Shown: positions 1 to 9,547 of the stretch, piece by piece
Position numbering within the stretch: the stretch's first letter is position 1
Layout: every line of letters begins with the position of its first letter
From: Streptomyces sp. NBC_01198
GTDB lineage: Bacteria; Actinomycetota; Actinomycetes; Streptomycetales; Streptomycetaceae
Direction of reading: 5' to 3'
NCBI RefSeq assembly: GCF_036010485.1
Contig: NZ_CP108568.1
Span: 2,254,001 to 2,318,000, forward strand
DNA length: 64,000 nt
Notes under the pieces: generated by a model
Told to the model about the DNA's origin: nothing
What the model saw: the letters and a program-made list of their open reading frames with translations, nothing else
Database searches by the model: none
Position numbers and translations under genes: made by a program

Positions 1-1267
1 AGTTGGCGATCCACTGGGCGGACGCGGCCACGCCGAGGGCGGCGGCGCGGATCCGGTTCGGGAACATCTCGCCGAGGAAGACCCACACCACGACGCCCCA
101 GGACAGTGCGAAGAAGAGCACGAAGACGTGCGCGGCGACCAGGGCGACCGTGCCCTGGGCGCTGGGCAGCGTGGAGCCGTGCTTGGAGGAGAAGGCCCAC
201 GCTTCGAGGGCGAGCGCGACGGCCATGCCGCTGGAGCCGATCAGGGCGAGCGGGCGGCGGCCGATCCGGTCCACGAAGACCATCGCGATCGCGGTGCCGA
301 TGATGTTCACGATGGAAGTGGTGAAGGAGTAGAGGAAGGAGCTGCTCGGGTCGATGCCGACGGACTGCCACAGCGTCGCGGAGTAGTAGAAGGCCACGTT
401 GATGCCGACCAGCTGCTGGAAGACCGACAGGCCGATGCCGATCCAGACGATGGACAGGAAGCTGAAGCGGGTGCGGAGCAGGTCGGTGAACTTCGACTTG
501 TGCTCGCGGTGCATCGCGGTCTGGATCTCGGTGACGCGCGCGTCCAGGTCGATGTCCTTGCCCTCGACGTCTGCGAGCACCGCCTTGGCGTCGGCGGTGC
601 GGCCGACCGCGAGCAGGAAGCGCGGCGACTCGGGGATGGCGAAGGACAGCAGCCCGTAGACCACCGCGGGGACGACCATCACACCGAGCATGAGCTGCCA
701 GGCCTCAAGACCGATGATCTTGCCGCGCTGGTCGCCGTTCGCGCCCTGCAGGATGCCGTAGTTCACCAGCTGCGACACCGCGATGCCGAGCACGATCGCG
801 GCCTGCTGGAACGAGGCGAGCCGGCCTCGTATCGCGGGCGGCGAGACCTCGGCGATGTACGCGGGGCCGATGACCGACGCCATGCCGATGGCGAAGCCGC
901 CGACGATCCGCCAGAAGGCCAGCTCCCACAGGGCGAAGGGCAGCGCGGAGCCGACCGCGCTGATGGTGAAGAGCACCGAGGCGATCTGCATGCAGCGGAT
1001 ACGTCCGATGCGGTCGGCGATCCGGCCGGCCGTGGCGGCGCCGATGGCCGAGCCGATCAGCGCGATGGCCACGACCTGGGCGAGGGTGCCCGACCCGATG
1101 CCGTACTTGTCACGGATGGCTTCGACGGCGCCGTTGATGACGGAACTGTCGTAGCCGAACAGGAAGCCGCCCATGGCGGCGGCCGCGGCGATGAAGATGA
1201 TATGGCCCAAGTGGACCGGGGCCGGTGCGCGATCATCGGTCCCGGACGCTTGTGCGGTGCTGGTCAC
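1..1267 (-). CDS. glcP: MFS sugar porter (glucose permease GlcP-like), 3' end outside window
   Basis: This is the first 422 codons of a major facilitator sugar porter; the C-terminus lies beyond base 1. It should import a hexose by proton symport across the cytoplasmic membrane. Family signatures are visible: a GR-x-A-DR-x-GR loop after TM2 (residues 81-89), a PESPRF motif after TM6 (212-217), QQLVGIN in TM7, and DRIGRRP in the following cytoplasmic loop. The chosen start is GTG at 1267 because GAGGAG lies 6 nt upstream. The neighbour is smc, as for glcP1 in S. coelicolor from memory, which supports glucose permease. Substrate specificity cannot be read from sequence; another hexose or pentose is possible. 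Confidence 0.85.
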   Translation of the reverse strand, partial: MTSTAQASGTDDRAPAPVHLGHIIFIAAAAAMGGFLFGYDSSVINGAVEAIRDKYGIGSGTLAQVVAIALIGSAIGAATAGRIADRIGRIRCMQIASVLFTISAVGSALPFALWELAFWRIVGGFAIGMASVIGPAYIAEVSPPAIRGRLASFQQAAIVLGIAVSQLVNYGILQGANGDQRGKIIGLEAWQLMLGVMVVPAVVYGLLSFAIPESPRFLLAVGRTADAKAVLADVEGKDIDLDARVTEIQTAMHREHKSKFTDLLRTRFSFLSIVWIGIGLSVFQQLVGINVAFYYSATLWQSVGIDPSSSFLYSFTTSIVNIIGTAIAMVFVDRIGRRPLALIGSSGMAVALALEAWAFSSKHGSTLPSAQGTVALVAAHVFVLFFALSWGVVVWVFLGEMFPNRIRAAALGVAASAQWIAN

Positions 1268-1361
1268 TTCGGCTCCTCGTGCCCGGCGGCCGGCCCTCCC
1301 ACGAAGACCGGACCTTCACGTGCCGGCCGGCACGGTGCCGGTCACCACATGAAGTGCGCCG

Positions 1362-4300
1362 TCAGGCGGTGCGTTGTTTTCCGTTCCGCAGCCGCTGGCT
1401 GATCACCTTGGACACACCGTCGCCCTGCATCGAAACGCCGTACAGGGCGTCAGCCACCTCCATCGTCCGCTTCTGATGGGTGATGACGATGAGCTGGGAG
1501 CTCTCCTGAAGCTCCTCCATGATCCGGATCAGCCGCTGCAGATTGGTGTCGTCCAGCGCGGCCTCGACCTCGTCCATCACGTAGAACGGACTCGGCCGTG
1601 CCTTGAAGATCGACACCAGCATCGCCACCGCGGTCAGCGAGCGCTCACCACCCGACAGCAGCGACAACCGCTTGACCTTCTTCCCGGGCGGCCTGGCCTC
1701 AACCTCGACTCCTGTAGTGAGCATGTTGTCCGGGTCGGTGAGCAGCAGCCGCCCCTCGCCACCAGGGAAAAGGCGCGAGAAGACGCCCTCGAACTGCCGG
1801 GCGGTGTCGTGGAAGGCGGCGGTGAAGACCTGCTCGACCCGCTCGTCGACGTCCTTGACCACCTGGAGCAGGTCGGCCCGCGTCTTGCGCAGGTCCTCCA
1901 GCTGCTCGGTGAGGAACTTGTGCCGCTCCTCCAGGGCCGCGAACTCCTCCAGGGCCAGCGGGTTGACCTTGCCGAGCTGCGCGTACGCCTTCTCCGCCGC
2001 CTTGAGCCGCTTCTCCTGCTCGGGGCGGACGTAGGGCCGCGGCAGGTTGCGCGGGTCCTGCGGGTCCTCGGGCAGGATCTCGCCCTCGGCCGGCAGCGAG
2101 GGCGGCACCGGCTGGTCCGGGCCGTACTCGGCGACCAGCCCGGCCGGCTCCATGCCGTGCTCCTCCAGGGCCCTGCCCTCCAGCTGCTCGATCCGCAGCC
2201 GCTTCTCCGCGCCCAGCACCTCACCCTTGTGGACGTCGCCGGTCAGCCGGTCGAGCTCGCCCTTCAGCTCCCGGCCGCGGCGGCGCTCCTGGCCCAGCTC
2301 CGCCTCGCGCTCGGCCCTGGCCTGCTCGGCGGCCGCGCGTTCCGCCTCTGCCCGGGCCAGCGACACCTGGACGCAGTCCAGCAGGCCGCGGGCCCCGTCG
2401 CGTACTGCGGCGGCCACCGACGCCTCGTAGGCCAGCCGGAGCCGGCGGCGTTCGGCCCTGGCCCTGGTCTCCCGCTCGGCGCGGGCGGCCCGGTCCAGGC
2501 CGTCCGCCCGGCCCGCCAGGCCCTTGACGCGCTCCTCGTGCGTACGCAGCTGGAGCCGCGCCTCCATCTCGGTCTGCCGGGCGTTGGCGCCGTCCGCGGC
2601 GAGCCGGTCGCGTACGGAGGTGTCGGGCTCCTCCTCGCCCGGCTCCTCCTGAGCCTCGCTCAGCCGGTAGGACAGCTCCTCGAACTCCTCCCGGGCCGCG
2701 GCGAGCGACTCCTCGCTGCGGCCGACCGCGCTCGCCGCCCGGTCCGCCTCGCCCGCGGCGGCACGGGCCTGGCCGCCGAGCCGGCCCAGCTGCTGGGCGA
2801 CCGAGGACTTGGCCTTCTCCGCCTCCCGGCGCCGCCGCCCCAGCTCGTCGACCGTCCCCGCGGCGGCCGAGCGCCGCTCCTTGGCCTGCTGCTGGCGGTC
2901 CGCCAGCTGTGCGCACTGCTCTTCGAGCCGGGCCAGCTCAGCGGTCGCCTCGTCCACCTGCGCCTGGACTTCGAGCAGGCTCGGCGCCTTGGCACTGCCG
3001 CCGACCGCGGTGTGCGCGGCCAGCAGGTCGCCCTCGGCGGTGACGGCGGTCAGGTCGGGGCGGGCGGCGACGACGGCCTCGGCGTCCTCCAGCGAGTCCA
3101 CGACCACGACGGACCGCAGCAGCACCCTGACCGCGGCCATCAGTTCGCCGGTGGCGCTCACCAGGTCCACGGCGAAGCGCCCACCGGCCGGCGGCGCGGC
3201 CACGGTTCGGTCCTCGTCCGGCGCTCCGCCGAGCAGCAGGGCGGCGCGGCCCGCGTCCTCCTTGCGCAGCAGCCGCAGCGCCTCGGCCGCGGCGGACAGG
3301 CCGCTGACCGCGACCGCGTCGGCGGCGGCGCCGAGCGCGGCGGCGACCGGGACCTCGTAGCCGGGGGCGACCCGCAGCAGGGCGGCGGCCGAGCCGAGCA
3401 CCCCGGAGAGCGGTCCCGCGGACCCGTCGGCGCCGCCGGCCAGCAGCGCGCCGCTGCCGTCCTTGCGGCGCAGCGCCGGGGCCAGCGCGTCGCGGCGGGC
3501 GGCGACCGCGGCGCGGCGGCGCTCGGCGGCCGTGGCCGCCTCCCGGGCGGCGGTGAAGTCCTCGTCGGCGGCGGCCTGCTCGGCGCGGGCCGCCTCGAAG
3601 CGCTCTTCGAGCGCGGAGTCGTCGGCGTCGAGCCCTTCGACCTGGGCGCGCAGTTCCTCGTATTCGGCCTGCGCGGACTCCGCCCGGTCGCGGGCCTCGT
3701 CCCGGGCCGCGGTGAGCCGGCCGATCTCGGCCTCCGCGGAGGTGGCCCGGGAGCGGGCCGCGTTGACCTGGCCGCTGAGCCTGGCCAGCCCTTCGCGGCG
3801 GTCGGCGATGGCCCGGGCGGCGGTACGCAGCCGGCCCTCCTCCTCGGCCAGCCGCCGTTCCAGCTCGGCGCGGTGGCCGACGGTGTCGTCCAGGGCCCGC
3901 TGCGCCGCGTCCAGAGCCTCGGTCAGTTCGGCCTCCTGCTCGCGGATACGGGCGGCCTCGCGCTCCATGTCCTCCGGGTCGCGGCCGCGCCGCTCGTCGG
4001 CGGGCTGGCTCGTGGCGTGCCGGTGCCGCTGCTCGGCCAGGCCGACGGTGCCGCGGACCCGCTCGGTCAGCTGCGACAGCGCGTACCAGGTGGCCTGCGC
4101 CTCGTTGAGCCGCGGGGTCAGCTCGCGGACCTGCTCCTCCAGCCGGGCCTCGCCCCGGACGGCGTCGGCGAGCTGCGCCTCGACGGCCTCCTTGCGCTCC
4201 TTCAGCGCGGCCTCGTCGGCGACTTCGGCGCGCAGCGCCTCGCGCAGGGTGACCAGGTCGTCGGCCAGCAGCCGCAGCCGGGCGTCGCGCAGGTCGGCCT

Positions 4301-4955
4301 GGATGACAGCGGCCCTGCGAGCGACCTGGGCCTGCCGGCCGAGCGGTTTGAGCTGGCGGCGCAGCTCGCCGGTGAGGTCGGTGACCCGGGCGAGGTTGGC
4401 CTGCATCGCGTCCAGCTTCCGCAGCGCCTTCTCCTTGCGCTTGCGGTGCTTGAGGACGCCGGCCGCCTCCTCGATGAAGGCACGGCGGCCCATCGGGTCG
4501 GCGTGCAGCACCGAGTCCAGCTGGCCCTGGCCGACGATGACGTGCATCTCGCGGCCGATGCCGGAGTCGGACAGCAACTCCTGGATGTCCAGCAGCCGGC
4601 AGGTGTCGCCGTTGATCTGATACTCGCTGCCGCCGTTGCGGAACATGATCCGCGTGATGGTGACCTCGGCGTACTCGATCGGCAGGACGCCGTCGCTGTT
4701 GTCGATGGTCAGCGACACCTCGGCGCGGCCCAGCGGGGGCCGCCCGGTGGTGCCGGCGAAGATGACGTCCTCCATCTTGCCGCCGCGCAGCGACTTGGCC
4801 CCCTGCTCGCCCATCACCCAGGACAGCGCGTCGACCACGTTGGACTTGCCGGACCCGTTGGGGCCGACGACGCAGGTGATTCCGGGTTCGAAGCGCAGCG
4901 TCGTCGCCGAGGCGAAGGACTTGAAGCCGCGCAGCGTGAGGCTCTTGAGATGCAC
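1362..4955 (-). CDS. smc: chromosome segregation ATPase SMC
   Basis: This 1,197-residue protein is the SMC subunit of bacterial condensin, which compacts and resolves origins on the nucleoid with ScpA and ScpB. The N-terminal head has Walker A GPNGSGKS at residues 31-38. Two long Arg/Glu/Ala-rich coiled coils follow, interrupted by a globular hinge at about 500-670. The C-terminal head has the LSGGE signature near residue 1100 and Walker B YVMDEVEAALDD about 25 residues later. Length is typical of full-size SMC. ATG 4955 begins the conserved N-terminus MHLKSL. ScpA and ScpB are not in the window. Confidence 0.98.
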   Translation of the reverse strand: MHLKSLTLRGFKSFASATTLRFEPGITCVVGPNGSGKSNVVDALSWVMGEQGAKSLRGGKMEDVIFAGTTGRPPLGRAEVSLTIDNSDGVLPIEYAEVTITRIMFRNGGSEYQINGDTCRLLDIQELLSDSGIGREMHVIVGQGQLDSVLHADPMGRRAFIEEAAGVLKHRKRKEKALRKLDAMQANLARVTDLTGELRRQLKPLGRQAQVARRAAVIQADLRDARLRLLADDLVTLREALRAEVADEAALKERKEAVEAQLADAVRGEARLEEQVRELTPRLNEAQATWYALSQLTERVRGTVGLAEQRHRHATSQPADERRGRDPEDMEREAARIREQEAELTEALDAAQRALDDTVGHRAELERRLAEEEGRLRTAARAIADRREGLARLSGQVNAARSRATSAEAEIGRLTAARDEARDRAESAQAEYEELRAQVEGLDADDSALEERFEAARAEQAAADEDFTAAREAATAAERRRAAVAARRDALAPALRRKDGSGALLAGGADGSAGPLSGVLGSAAALLRVAPGYEVPVAAALGAAADAVAVSGLSAAAEALRLLRKEDAGRAALLLGGAPDEDRTVAAPPAGGRFAVDLVSATGELMAAVRVLLRSVVVVDSLEDAEAVVAARPDLTAVTAEGDLLAAHTAVGGSAKAPSLLEVQAQVDEATAELARLEEQCAQLADRQQQAKERRSAAAGTVDELGRRRREAEKAKSSVAQQLGRLGGQARAAAGEADRAASAVGRSEESLAAAREEFEELSYRLSEAQEEPGEEEPDTSVRDRLAADGANARQTEMEARLQLRTHEERVKGLAGRADGLDRAARAERETRARAERRRLRLAYEASVAAAVRDGARGLLDCVQVSLARAEAERAAAEQARAEREAELGQERRRGRELKGELDRLTGDVHKGEVLGAEKRLRIEQLEGRALEEHGMEPAGLVAEYGPDQPVPPSLPAEGEILPEDPQDPRNLPRPYVRPEQEKRLKAAEKAYAQLGKVNPLALEEFAALEERHKFLTEQLEDLRKTRADLLQVVKDVDERVEQVFTAAFHDTARQFEGVFSRLFPGGEGRLLLTDPDNMLTTGVEVEARPPGKKVKRLSLLSGGERSLTAVAMLVSIFKARPSPFYVMDEVEAALDDTNLQRLIRIMEELQESSQLIVITHQKRTMEVADALYGVSMQGDGVSKVISQRLRNGKQRTA

Positions 4956-5153
4956 GCCCGCCGACTCTACTAGCCGCCTCCGGTTTCACCAGGGAATGTG
5001 CAGGGCACATCAGACGGTAAGGAGCGGCGAGGGGCCGGTCTTGAGGGGGAGGGTGCCACGACGAAGGGACGCCGAAGCGTCCCTTGCGGTTACTGCGGTT
5101 TCTGCGGTGTCAGCCTGTGAGCTGCTGCACAGCCCCAGGTGTCCTGGACACCG

Positions 5154-5176
5154 GATCCGGCGGGGGTCGCCGGATC
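5154..5176 (-). terminator. hairpin at the 3' end of the 66-residue gene
   Basis: A perfect 9-bp inverted repeat (gatccggcg / cgccggatc) with a 5-nt loop overlaps the stop codon of the small gene at 5175. It sits between that gene and smc on the same strand, so smc probably has its own promoter in the 200 bp that follow. Confidence 0.5.
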
Positions 5177-5375
5177 AGGCCAGGACGGGCTCCGCGTGAG
5201 CGACGTCGATGCCGAGCAGCGACTCTTCATGCGACGCGACAGTCAGCGCGTCGTTCTGGGCCTGCATCCGGATGAGCTCGGATTCCAGGTCCTGAACACG
5301 CTGCTGCAGCCTTCGCATCTCGGCGAGGAGTCGCGGGTCGGGACCGCCGACGTAACCGAGAAGCGCCTTTGCCAT
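5175..5375 (-). CDS. small conserved coiled-coil protein, function unknown
   Basis: A 66-residue acidic protein starting MAKALLGYVGG. Residues 13-45 form a heptad-like helix (RLLAEMRRLQQRVQDLESEL region), predicted as a short coiled coil, followed by an acidic tail. The start is ATG 5375, where GGAGG precedes by about 10 nt; the longer in-frame extension has poor Streptomyces codon usage. I recall close homologues at this place in other Streptomyces but no assigned function. It lies upstream of smc on the same strand, separated by a hairpin. A link to SMC is positional only. Confidence 0.75.
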   Translation of the reverse strand: MAKALLGYVGGPDPRLLAEMRRLQQRVQDLESELIRMQAQNDALTVASHEESLLGIDVAHAEPVLA

Positions 5376-5742
5376 GATGGATGGTCCTCCACGCTGAGTG
5401 ACCGACCGAAGCGGTTTGGGTCGTGGGTGAGGGGTACACGCCCGCGCAGGGTGTATGCCGTGACCGCCGCTGAACATTCTTTGGAGCCACGATGCGCGGG
5501 GCTTCCAGCGTCTCACCAAATATGGGGACGGTCAACACGATCACAGCCCAGCCGTCGGGTGCGCCTCAGAAAACACGGCGCAAAGGCGCCGCGGGCTGCC
5601 CGCGTGGCGTCGAGATCATTCTCGCTGCGGGCAGCCTGACACGACATCCGTCGTATGGCAACCGGTCATCCCCATCGGATCGCAAAACCTCGGCCGCCCG
5701 GGTGACGCGTCCCGGCGGCGGCCGCGAGGGCCCGACACGGCG
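5376..5742. other. intergenic region upstream of the 66-residue gene
   Basis: No supported gene is seen in these 367 bases. Local AT content is higher around 5465-5560 (attcttt, caaatatgg), and codon usage in short open frames here is not Streptomyces-like. It probably holds the promoter of the 66-residue gene and the 3' trailer of acylphosphatase. An inverted element around gcccgcg / cgcgggc lies near 5590-5640. Confidence 0.4.
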
Positions 5743-6024
5743 TCAGCGGATCTCGAATCCGTCGTAACCGCCGCGTGGCTCGGACCAGATCTCGGTGACG
5801 CCGTCGGCGCGGCCGGGCGTGTCGCCGTCTTGCAGCCAGTCCAGCAGCCGCTGGCACCGCTCACGGGCCCCCTCGGCGACGACCTGGACCCGGCCGTCGC
5901 CCAAGTTGCCCGCGTAGCCGGACAGGCCGCCGATCTCCAGGGCGGTCGCCCTGGTCCACCACCGGAAGCCGACCCCCTGCACCCGGCCCCGCACCCAGGC
6001 GGTGAGCCGGACATTTTCGTTCAT
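5743..6024 (-). CDS. acyP: acylphosphatase
   Basis: A 93-residue enzyme that hydrolyses the carboxyl-phosphate bond of acyl phosphates in the cytoplasm. The fold signature [11 protein letters not shown] at residues 13-23 carries the phosphate-binding arginine. The catalytic asparagine is in [11 protein letters not shown] at about 36-46. Length is normal for the family. ATG 6024 gives the expected N-terminus [13 protein letters not shown]. It is transcribed toward the small gene and smc and is divergent from the CAP-domain gene. Confidence 0.95.
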   Translation of the reverse strand: MNENVRLTAWVRGRVQGVGFRWWTRATALEIGGLSGYAGNLGDGRVQVVAEGARERCQRLLDWLQDGDTPGRADGVTEIWSEPRGGYDGFEIR

Positions 6025-6161
6025 GCGGGGAGGTTATCCGGTCGGGCGGCCACCGGTTGCGACCGGATCACCGCACCGGCGGGCGTGATTCGCTACAGTC
6101 GCCCCGCAGCAGGACTTCACTCGAACGGGTGAGGCACCGTGAGCATTGAGGAGCGCACTCG

Positions 6162-7031
6162 ATGGGCCGACACAGCCGTCAGGCGCAGCCTGCCGCGCCG
6201 CAGCCCGGCCCGCCGCGCGGCCACCGCGGCCGCCGCAAGCACCACCCGGTGCGCACCGGGCTGCTGGCCACATCCGCGGTGATGGCGGTCGGCGCGGTCG
6301 CCGCGTCGTCCGGGCTGCTGTCCGGAGTGACGGGCGAGCTGACCTACAACGGCGGCGGCAACGGCAACACCCAGGCCGACGGTCCCAGCGGCCTCGCACA
6401 GGACGGCAGTGACAACCCGTCACCGCTGGGCGACACCGACGCCCCCATACCCGGCTCCAACGTCCCCTCGGCCCCCGGTACGCCCTCCCCGTCCGCGACC
6501 GCGCCGTCCGCCCGCCCCGGGTCCGCCACGCCGGCCACCACCACGCCGCCCGCGAGTACCCACGCGACGCCGACCCGTACGGCCACCGCGCCGACCACCC
6601 CGGTGCGGACGCCGGCCACCAAGGCGCCGGCCACGAAGCCGAGCAGTGACACGCTGACCGCCACCAGGGCGGCCATCCTCACCCTGGTGAACAACGAGCG
6701 GGCGACCGCCGGCTGCAAGCCGCTGACCGCCAGCTCCTCCCTCGACGGGCTGGCCCAGGCGTTCAGCGACGACATGGCGGCCCGCGGCTTCTTCGACCAC
6801 ACCGACCCGGACGGTCACACCCCCTGGGACCGCGCCAAGGCCCGCGGCATCACCAACCTGGGCGGCGAGAACATCGCCCGCGGCCAGGCCGACGCCCAGG
6901 CGGTGATGACCGCCTGGATGAACAGCCCCGGGCACCGGGCGAACATCCTCAACTGCGACTACACCACCCTCGGCGTCGGCATCCACTTCGGCACCGGCGG
7001 CCCGTGGTGGACGCAGGACTTCGGCTTCTGA
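6162..7031 (+). CDS. secreted CAP-superfamily (SCP/PR-1) protein
   Basis: A 289-residue exported protein. The first 30 residues are Arg/His/Pro-rich, followed by a hydrophobic segment at about 36-55 that acts as signal or anchor. A Thr/Pro/Ala-rich linker of about 100 residues then leads to the CAP domain at about 165-289. CAP hallmarks are LVNNERA at its start, GGENIA, the HRANILN helix, and the C-terminal WWTQDFGF strand; two cysteines may pair. ATG 6162 follows GAGGAG. Bacterial CAP proteins of this type are extracytoplasmic with uncertain function. Confidence 0.9.
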   Translation: MGRHSRQAQPAAPQPGPPRGHRGRRKHHPVRTGLLATSAVMAVGAVAASSGLLSGVTGELTYNGGGNGNTQADGPSGLAQDGSDNPSPLGDTDAPIPGSNVPSAPGTPSPSATAPSARPGSATPATTTPPASTHATPTRTATAPTTPVRTPATKAPATKPSSDTLTATRAAILTLVNNERATAGCKPLTASSSLDGLAQAFSDDMAARGFFDHTDPDGHTPWDRAKARGITNLGGENIARGQADAQAVMTAWMNSPGHRANILNCDYTTLGVGIHFGTGGPWWTQDFGF

Positions 7032-7080
7032 CGCGCTGGCGGAAGGAAGGCGCTGCCTGCTGGGTGGCGCTGTGGCGGGG

Positions 7081-7093
7081 TACGCTCGCGGGA
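7081..7093 (+). promoter_or_regulatory. leaderless promoter of the HxlR gene
   Basis: TACGCT at 7081-7086 is followed by 6 nt and then ATG 7093, the usual geometry of actinobacterial leaderless transcripts. No good Shine-Dalgarno precedes this ATG. No clear -35 is seen. Confidence 0.5.
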
Positions 7094-7482
7094 TGGGTGA
7101 GGCGGGCGGCGGGGAGGGCGGGTTCGATGTCTTCGCGCGGGGGTGCCCGTCGCGGTTCATGCTGGGGGATGTGACCGGGCGCTGGGGAAGCCTGACGCTG
7201 GGGGCGCTGCGGGACGGCACGCTGCGGTTCAACGAGTTGCGGCGGCGGGTCGACGGGGTCAGCGAGAAGATGCTCTCGCAGACGCTGCACGCGCTGGAGC
7301 GGGACGGGCTGGTCGTCAGGGACGCCCGGCCGACGAATCCGCCGCATGTCGAATACCGGCTCACCGAGCTCGGCGCGGACACCGCGGACCGGGTGCTCGC
7401 CCTGATCGGCCTGGTCGAGGAGCGGATGCCGGAAGTGCTGGCCGCCCAGCGGGCCTACGACGCGAGGCGCGGCACCGGCTGA
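7093..7482 (+). CDS. HxlR-family transcriptional regulator
   Basis: A 129-residue winged-helix regulator. It has the family layout: [15 protein letters not shown] (the early cysteine can be redox- or ligand-sensing), then the HTH around [22 protein letters not shown], and a wing ending EYRLTELG. The start is set at ATG 7093 because of the leaderless promoter; GTG 7072 would add seven residues. Its 3' end overlaps the convergent mutM gene by 28 bp. Target genes are unknown. Confidence 0.85.
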   Translation: MGEAGGGEGGFDVFARGCPSRFMLGDVTGRWGSLTLGALRDGTLRFNELRRRVDGVSEKMLSQTLHALERDGLVVRDARPTNPPHVEYRLTELGADTADRVLALIGLVEERMPEVLAAQRAYDARRGTG

Positions 7483-8321
7483 CAGTGCGGGCAGAAGTAG
7501 CTCGACCTGTTCATCCACGCCCGGCGCCGGATCGGCGTACCGCAGCGGCGGCAGGGCAGGCCCTCGCGGCCGTAGGCGTCCAGTGAGCGGTCGAAGTAGC
7601 CGGACTCGCCGTTCACGTTGACGTACATGCTGTCGAAGCTGGTGCCGCCGGCGGCCAGCGCGTCGCCCATCACCTCGCGGATGTGCCGGACCAGCTCCGC
7701 GGTACGGGGGCGGGTCAGGCCGGCGGTGGGGCGCTCGTAGTGCAGCTTGCTGCGCCACAGCGCCTCGTCGGCGTAGATGTTGCCGACCCCGCTGATCAGG
7801 CTCTGGTCGAGCAGCGCCCGCTTGACGGTGGTGCGCTTGCGGCGCAGGGCCGCGTGGAAGGCGTCCTCGTCGAATTCCGGGTCCAGCGGGTCGCGCGCGA
7901 TGTGCGCCAGCGCCTGCGGCAGGTTCTCGGGGTCGCCGGGGACCGTCTCCTGCAGCGACAGGCCGCCGAAGGTGCGCTGGTCCACGAAGCGCAGGTCGGT
8001 GTCGTCGCTGTCGGCGAAGGTGAAGCGGACCCGCAGGTGCGGTTCCGGCGGGGCCGTGGTGGGGCGGATGAGGAACTGGCCGCTCATGCCCAGGTGGGCG
8101 AGCAGGGACTCCTCCTGCGTGACCGGCAGCCACAGGTACTTGCCCCTGCGGTGCGGTACGCCCAGCTCGGTGCCGCGCAGCCGGGCCGCGAAGTCGGCGG
8201 GGCCTGCGGCGTGCCGGCGGACGGCGCGCGGGTGCAGGACGCTCACCGTCGCGACGGTCCGCCCCGCCGCCCAGCGCTCCAGCCCCCGCCGCACCACTTC
8301 CACTTCCGGCAGCTCCGGCAT
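7455..8321 (-). CDS. mutM: formamidopyrimidine-DNA glycosylase (Fpg/MutM)
   Basis: A 288-residue bifunctional glycosylase/AP lyase that removes 8-oxoguanine and ring-opened purines. The N-terminus MPELPEVE gives the catalytic Pro2 and Glu3. The H2TH region contains [17 protein letters not shown]. The C-terminal zinc finger has cysteines 257, 260, 277 and 280. It lies downstream of rnc on the same strand, separated by 281 bp of repeats. The 3' end overlaps the HxlR gene. Confidence 0.97.
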   Translation of the reverse strand: MPELPEVEVVRRGLERWAAGRTVATVSVLHPRAVRRHAAGPADFAARLRGTELGVPHRRGKYLWLPVTQEESLLAHLGMSGQFLIRPTTAPPEPHLRVRFTFADSDDTDLRFVDQRTFGGLSLQETVPGDPENLPQALAHIARDPLDPEFDEDAFHAALRRKRTTVKRALLDQSLISGVGNIYADEALWRSKLHYERPTAGLTRPRTAELVRHIREVMGDALAAGGTSFDSMYVNVNGESGYFDRSLDAYGREGLPCRRCGTPIRRRAWMNRSSYFCPHCQPVPRLAS

Positions 8322-8602
8322 GCCTTACCTCCACACGGTGCCACGCCCCTCCCGGGGGGGTGGGGGATTCTGCGGTTCCCCCTACGGCAGGGGTGCTCCA
8401 GGGGGGCGCGGGGAACTGCGCGCTCAGCCCACCACAGGCGGGTGGTCCGGCACGGACCGAACAGCCCCTTCGGGCCGGTGACGACCCGCGCCCCCGGTGG
8501 GGGCGGGTCGCGCAGTTCCCCGCGCCCCTGGAAGGCGCCGCCTCGCGTAAAGGGACCGCGGACCACCGCGGCCGGGGGCGCCCCCCGAGGAGGGGTGCGC
8601 GG
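8322..8602. repeat. intergenic region with two inverted copies of an extragenic repeat
   Basis: Between rnc and mutM lies a GC-rich stretch with no gene. Copies of the motif gcgcagttccccgcgccc occur in opposite orientation: 8402-8422 (reverse) and 8508-8529 (forward). They could pair as a long hairpin in either transcript. The same motif recurs near 16970 and 49350-49570. Confidence 0.7.
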
Positions 8603-9364
8603 TCAGCTCGCGGTGGCCGAGGTCTTGCGGATGGAGCGCCAGGCGGCCTCGGCCGCCTGCTGCTCGGCTTCCTTCTTGCTGCGGCCGGTGCCGGTGCCGT
8701 ACTCGACACCACCGACGCGGGCGGCAGCCGTGAAGGTCTTCTCGTGGTCGGGGCCCGACTCGGAGACGACGTATTCGGGTACGCCCAGGCTCTCGCTCGC
8801 GGTGAGCTCCTGGAGGCTGGTCTTCCAGTCCAGGCCCGCGCCCAGGTTGGAGGACTCCTCGATGAGCGGGTCGAAGAGCCGGTGCACCAGCTCGGAGGCC
8901 GCGTCGAGGCCCTGGTCGAGATAGACGGCGCCGATCACCGCTTCGAGGGTGTCCGCGAGGATCGAGGCCTTGTCCCGCCCGCCGGTGCCCTCTTCACCGC
9001 GGCCCAGGCGGATGAACGCGCCGAGGTCGAGACCCCGGCTCACGCCCGCGAGCGCTCGCGAGTTGACCACCGCGGCCCGCAGCTTGGCCAGTTGGCCCTC
9101 GGGCAGGTCGGGGTGGGTGCGGTAGAGGGTGTCGGTGACCACCAGGCCGAGCACGGAGTCCCCGAGGAACTCCAGCCGCTCGTTGGTGGGCAGCCCGCCG
9201 TTCTCGTACGCGTACGAGCGGTGGGTGAGCGCACGTACCAGAAGGGCGGGCTCGAGGTGATACCCGAGCCGCCCTTCCAGAAGCGGGTGGGACGAGGCTG
9301 TTTCCGTCGCGGCGTCCGTCGCGGCCTGCTTCGGCGCTGAGGCGTCTGACATGGAGCCTGTCAC
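8603..9364 (-). CDS. rnc: ribonuclease III
   Basis: A 253-residue double-strand-specific endoribonuclease for rRNA and mRNA processing; in S. coelicolor the orthologue is AbsB, which affects antibiotic production. The endonuclease domain has the signature [13 protein letters not shown], a [16 protein letters not shown] helix with the second set of acidic metal ligands, and a C-terminal dsRNA-binding domain at about 175-250 ([15 protein letters not shown]). GTG 9364 gives MTGSMSD; ATG 9352 is an equally good start. It follows rpmF by 7 bp and is likely co-transcribed with it. Confidence 0.97.
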   Translation of the reverse strand: MTGSMSDASAPKQAATDAATETASSHPLLEGRLGYHLEPALLVRALTHRSYAYENGGLPTNERLEFLGDSVLGLVVTDTLYRTHPDLPEGQLAKLRAAVVNSRALAGVSRGLDLGAFIRLGRGEEGTGGRDKASILADTLEAVIGAVYLDQGLDAASELVHRLFDPLIEESSNLGAGLDWKTSLQELTASESLGVPEYVVSESGPDHEKTFTAAARVGGVEYGTGTGRSKKEAEQQAAEAAWRSIRKTSATAS

Positions 9365-9371
9365 CTGCCGA

Positions 9372-9545
9372 TCAGACGTCGAGGACCTGACGGCGGTTGT
9401 AGGTGCCGCAGTTGGGGCACGCGATGTGCTGCAGCTTCGGCTCGTGGCAGCGCTCGCACGCCACCAGGCTCACGGGCGCAGCCTTCCACTGCGAACGGCG
9501 GTGGCGCGTGTTGCTGCGCGACATCTTCCGCTTGGGAACAGCCAC
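9372..9545 (-). CDS. rpmF: 50S ribosomal protein L32, zinc-ribbon form
   Basis: A 57-residue ribosomal protein starting [17 protein letters not shown]. The zinc ribbon is intact with cysteines 30, 33, 43 and 46, so this is the zinc-containing type and not the cysteine-free type expressed under zinc limitation. The start is GTG 9545. It sits directly behind the DUF177 gene (2 bp) and ahead of rnc, the usual yceD-rpmF arrangement. Confidence 0.97.
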   Translation of the reverse strand: MAVPKRKMSRSNTRHRRSQWKAAPVSLVACERCHEPKLQHIACPNCGTYNRRQVLDV

Positions 9546-9547
9546 GG

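Noticed and set aside
1374-4973. Very long open frame on the plus strand opposite smc
   Set aside because: It is an antisense shadow caused by GC-rich codons of smc; smc has all expected motifs, and the antisense translation is low-complexity.
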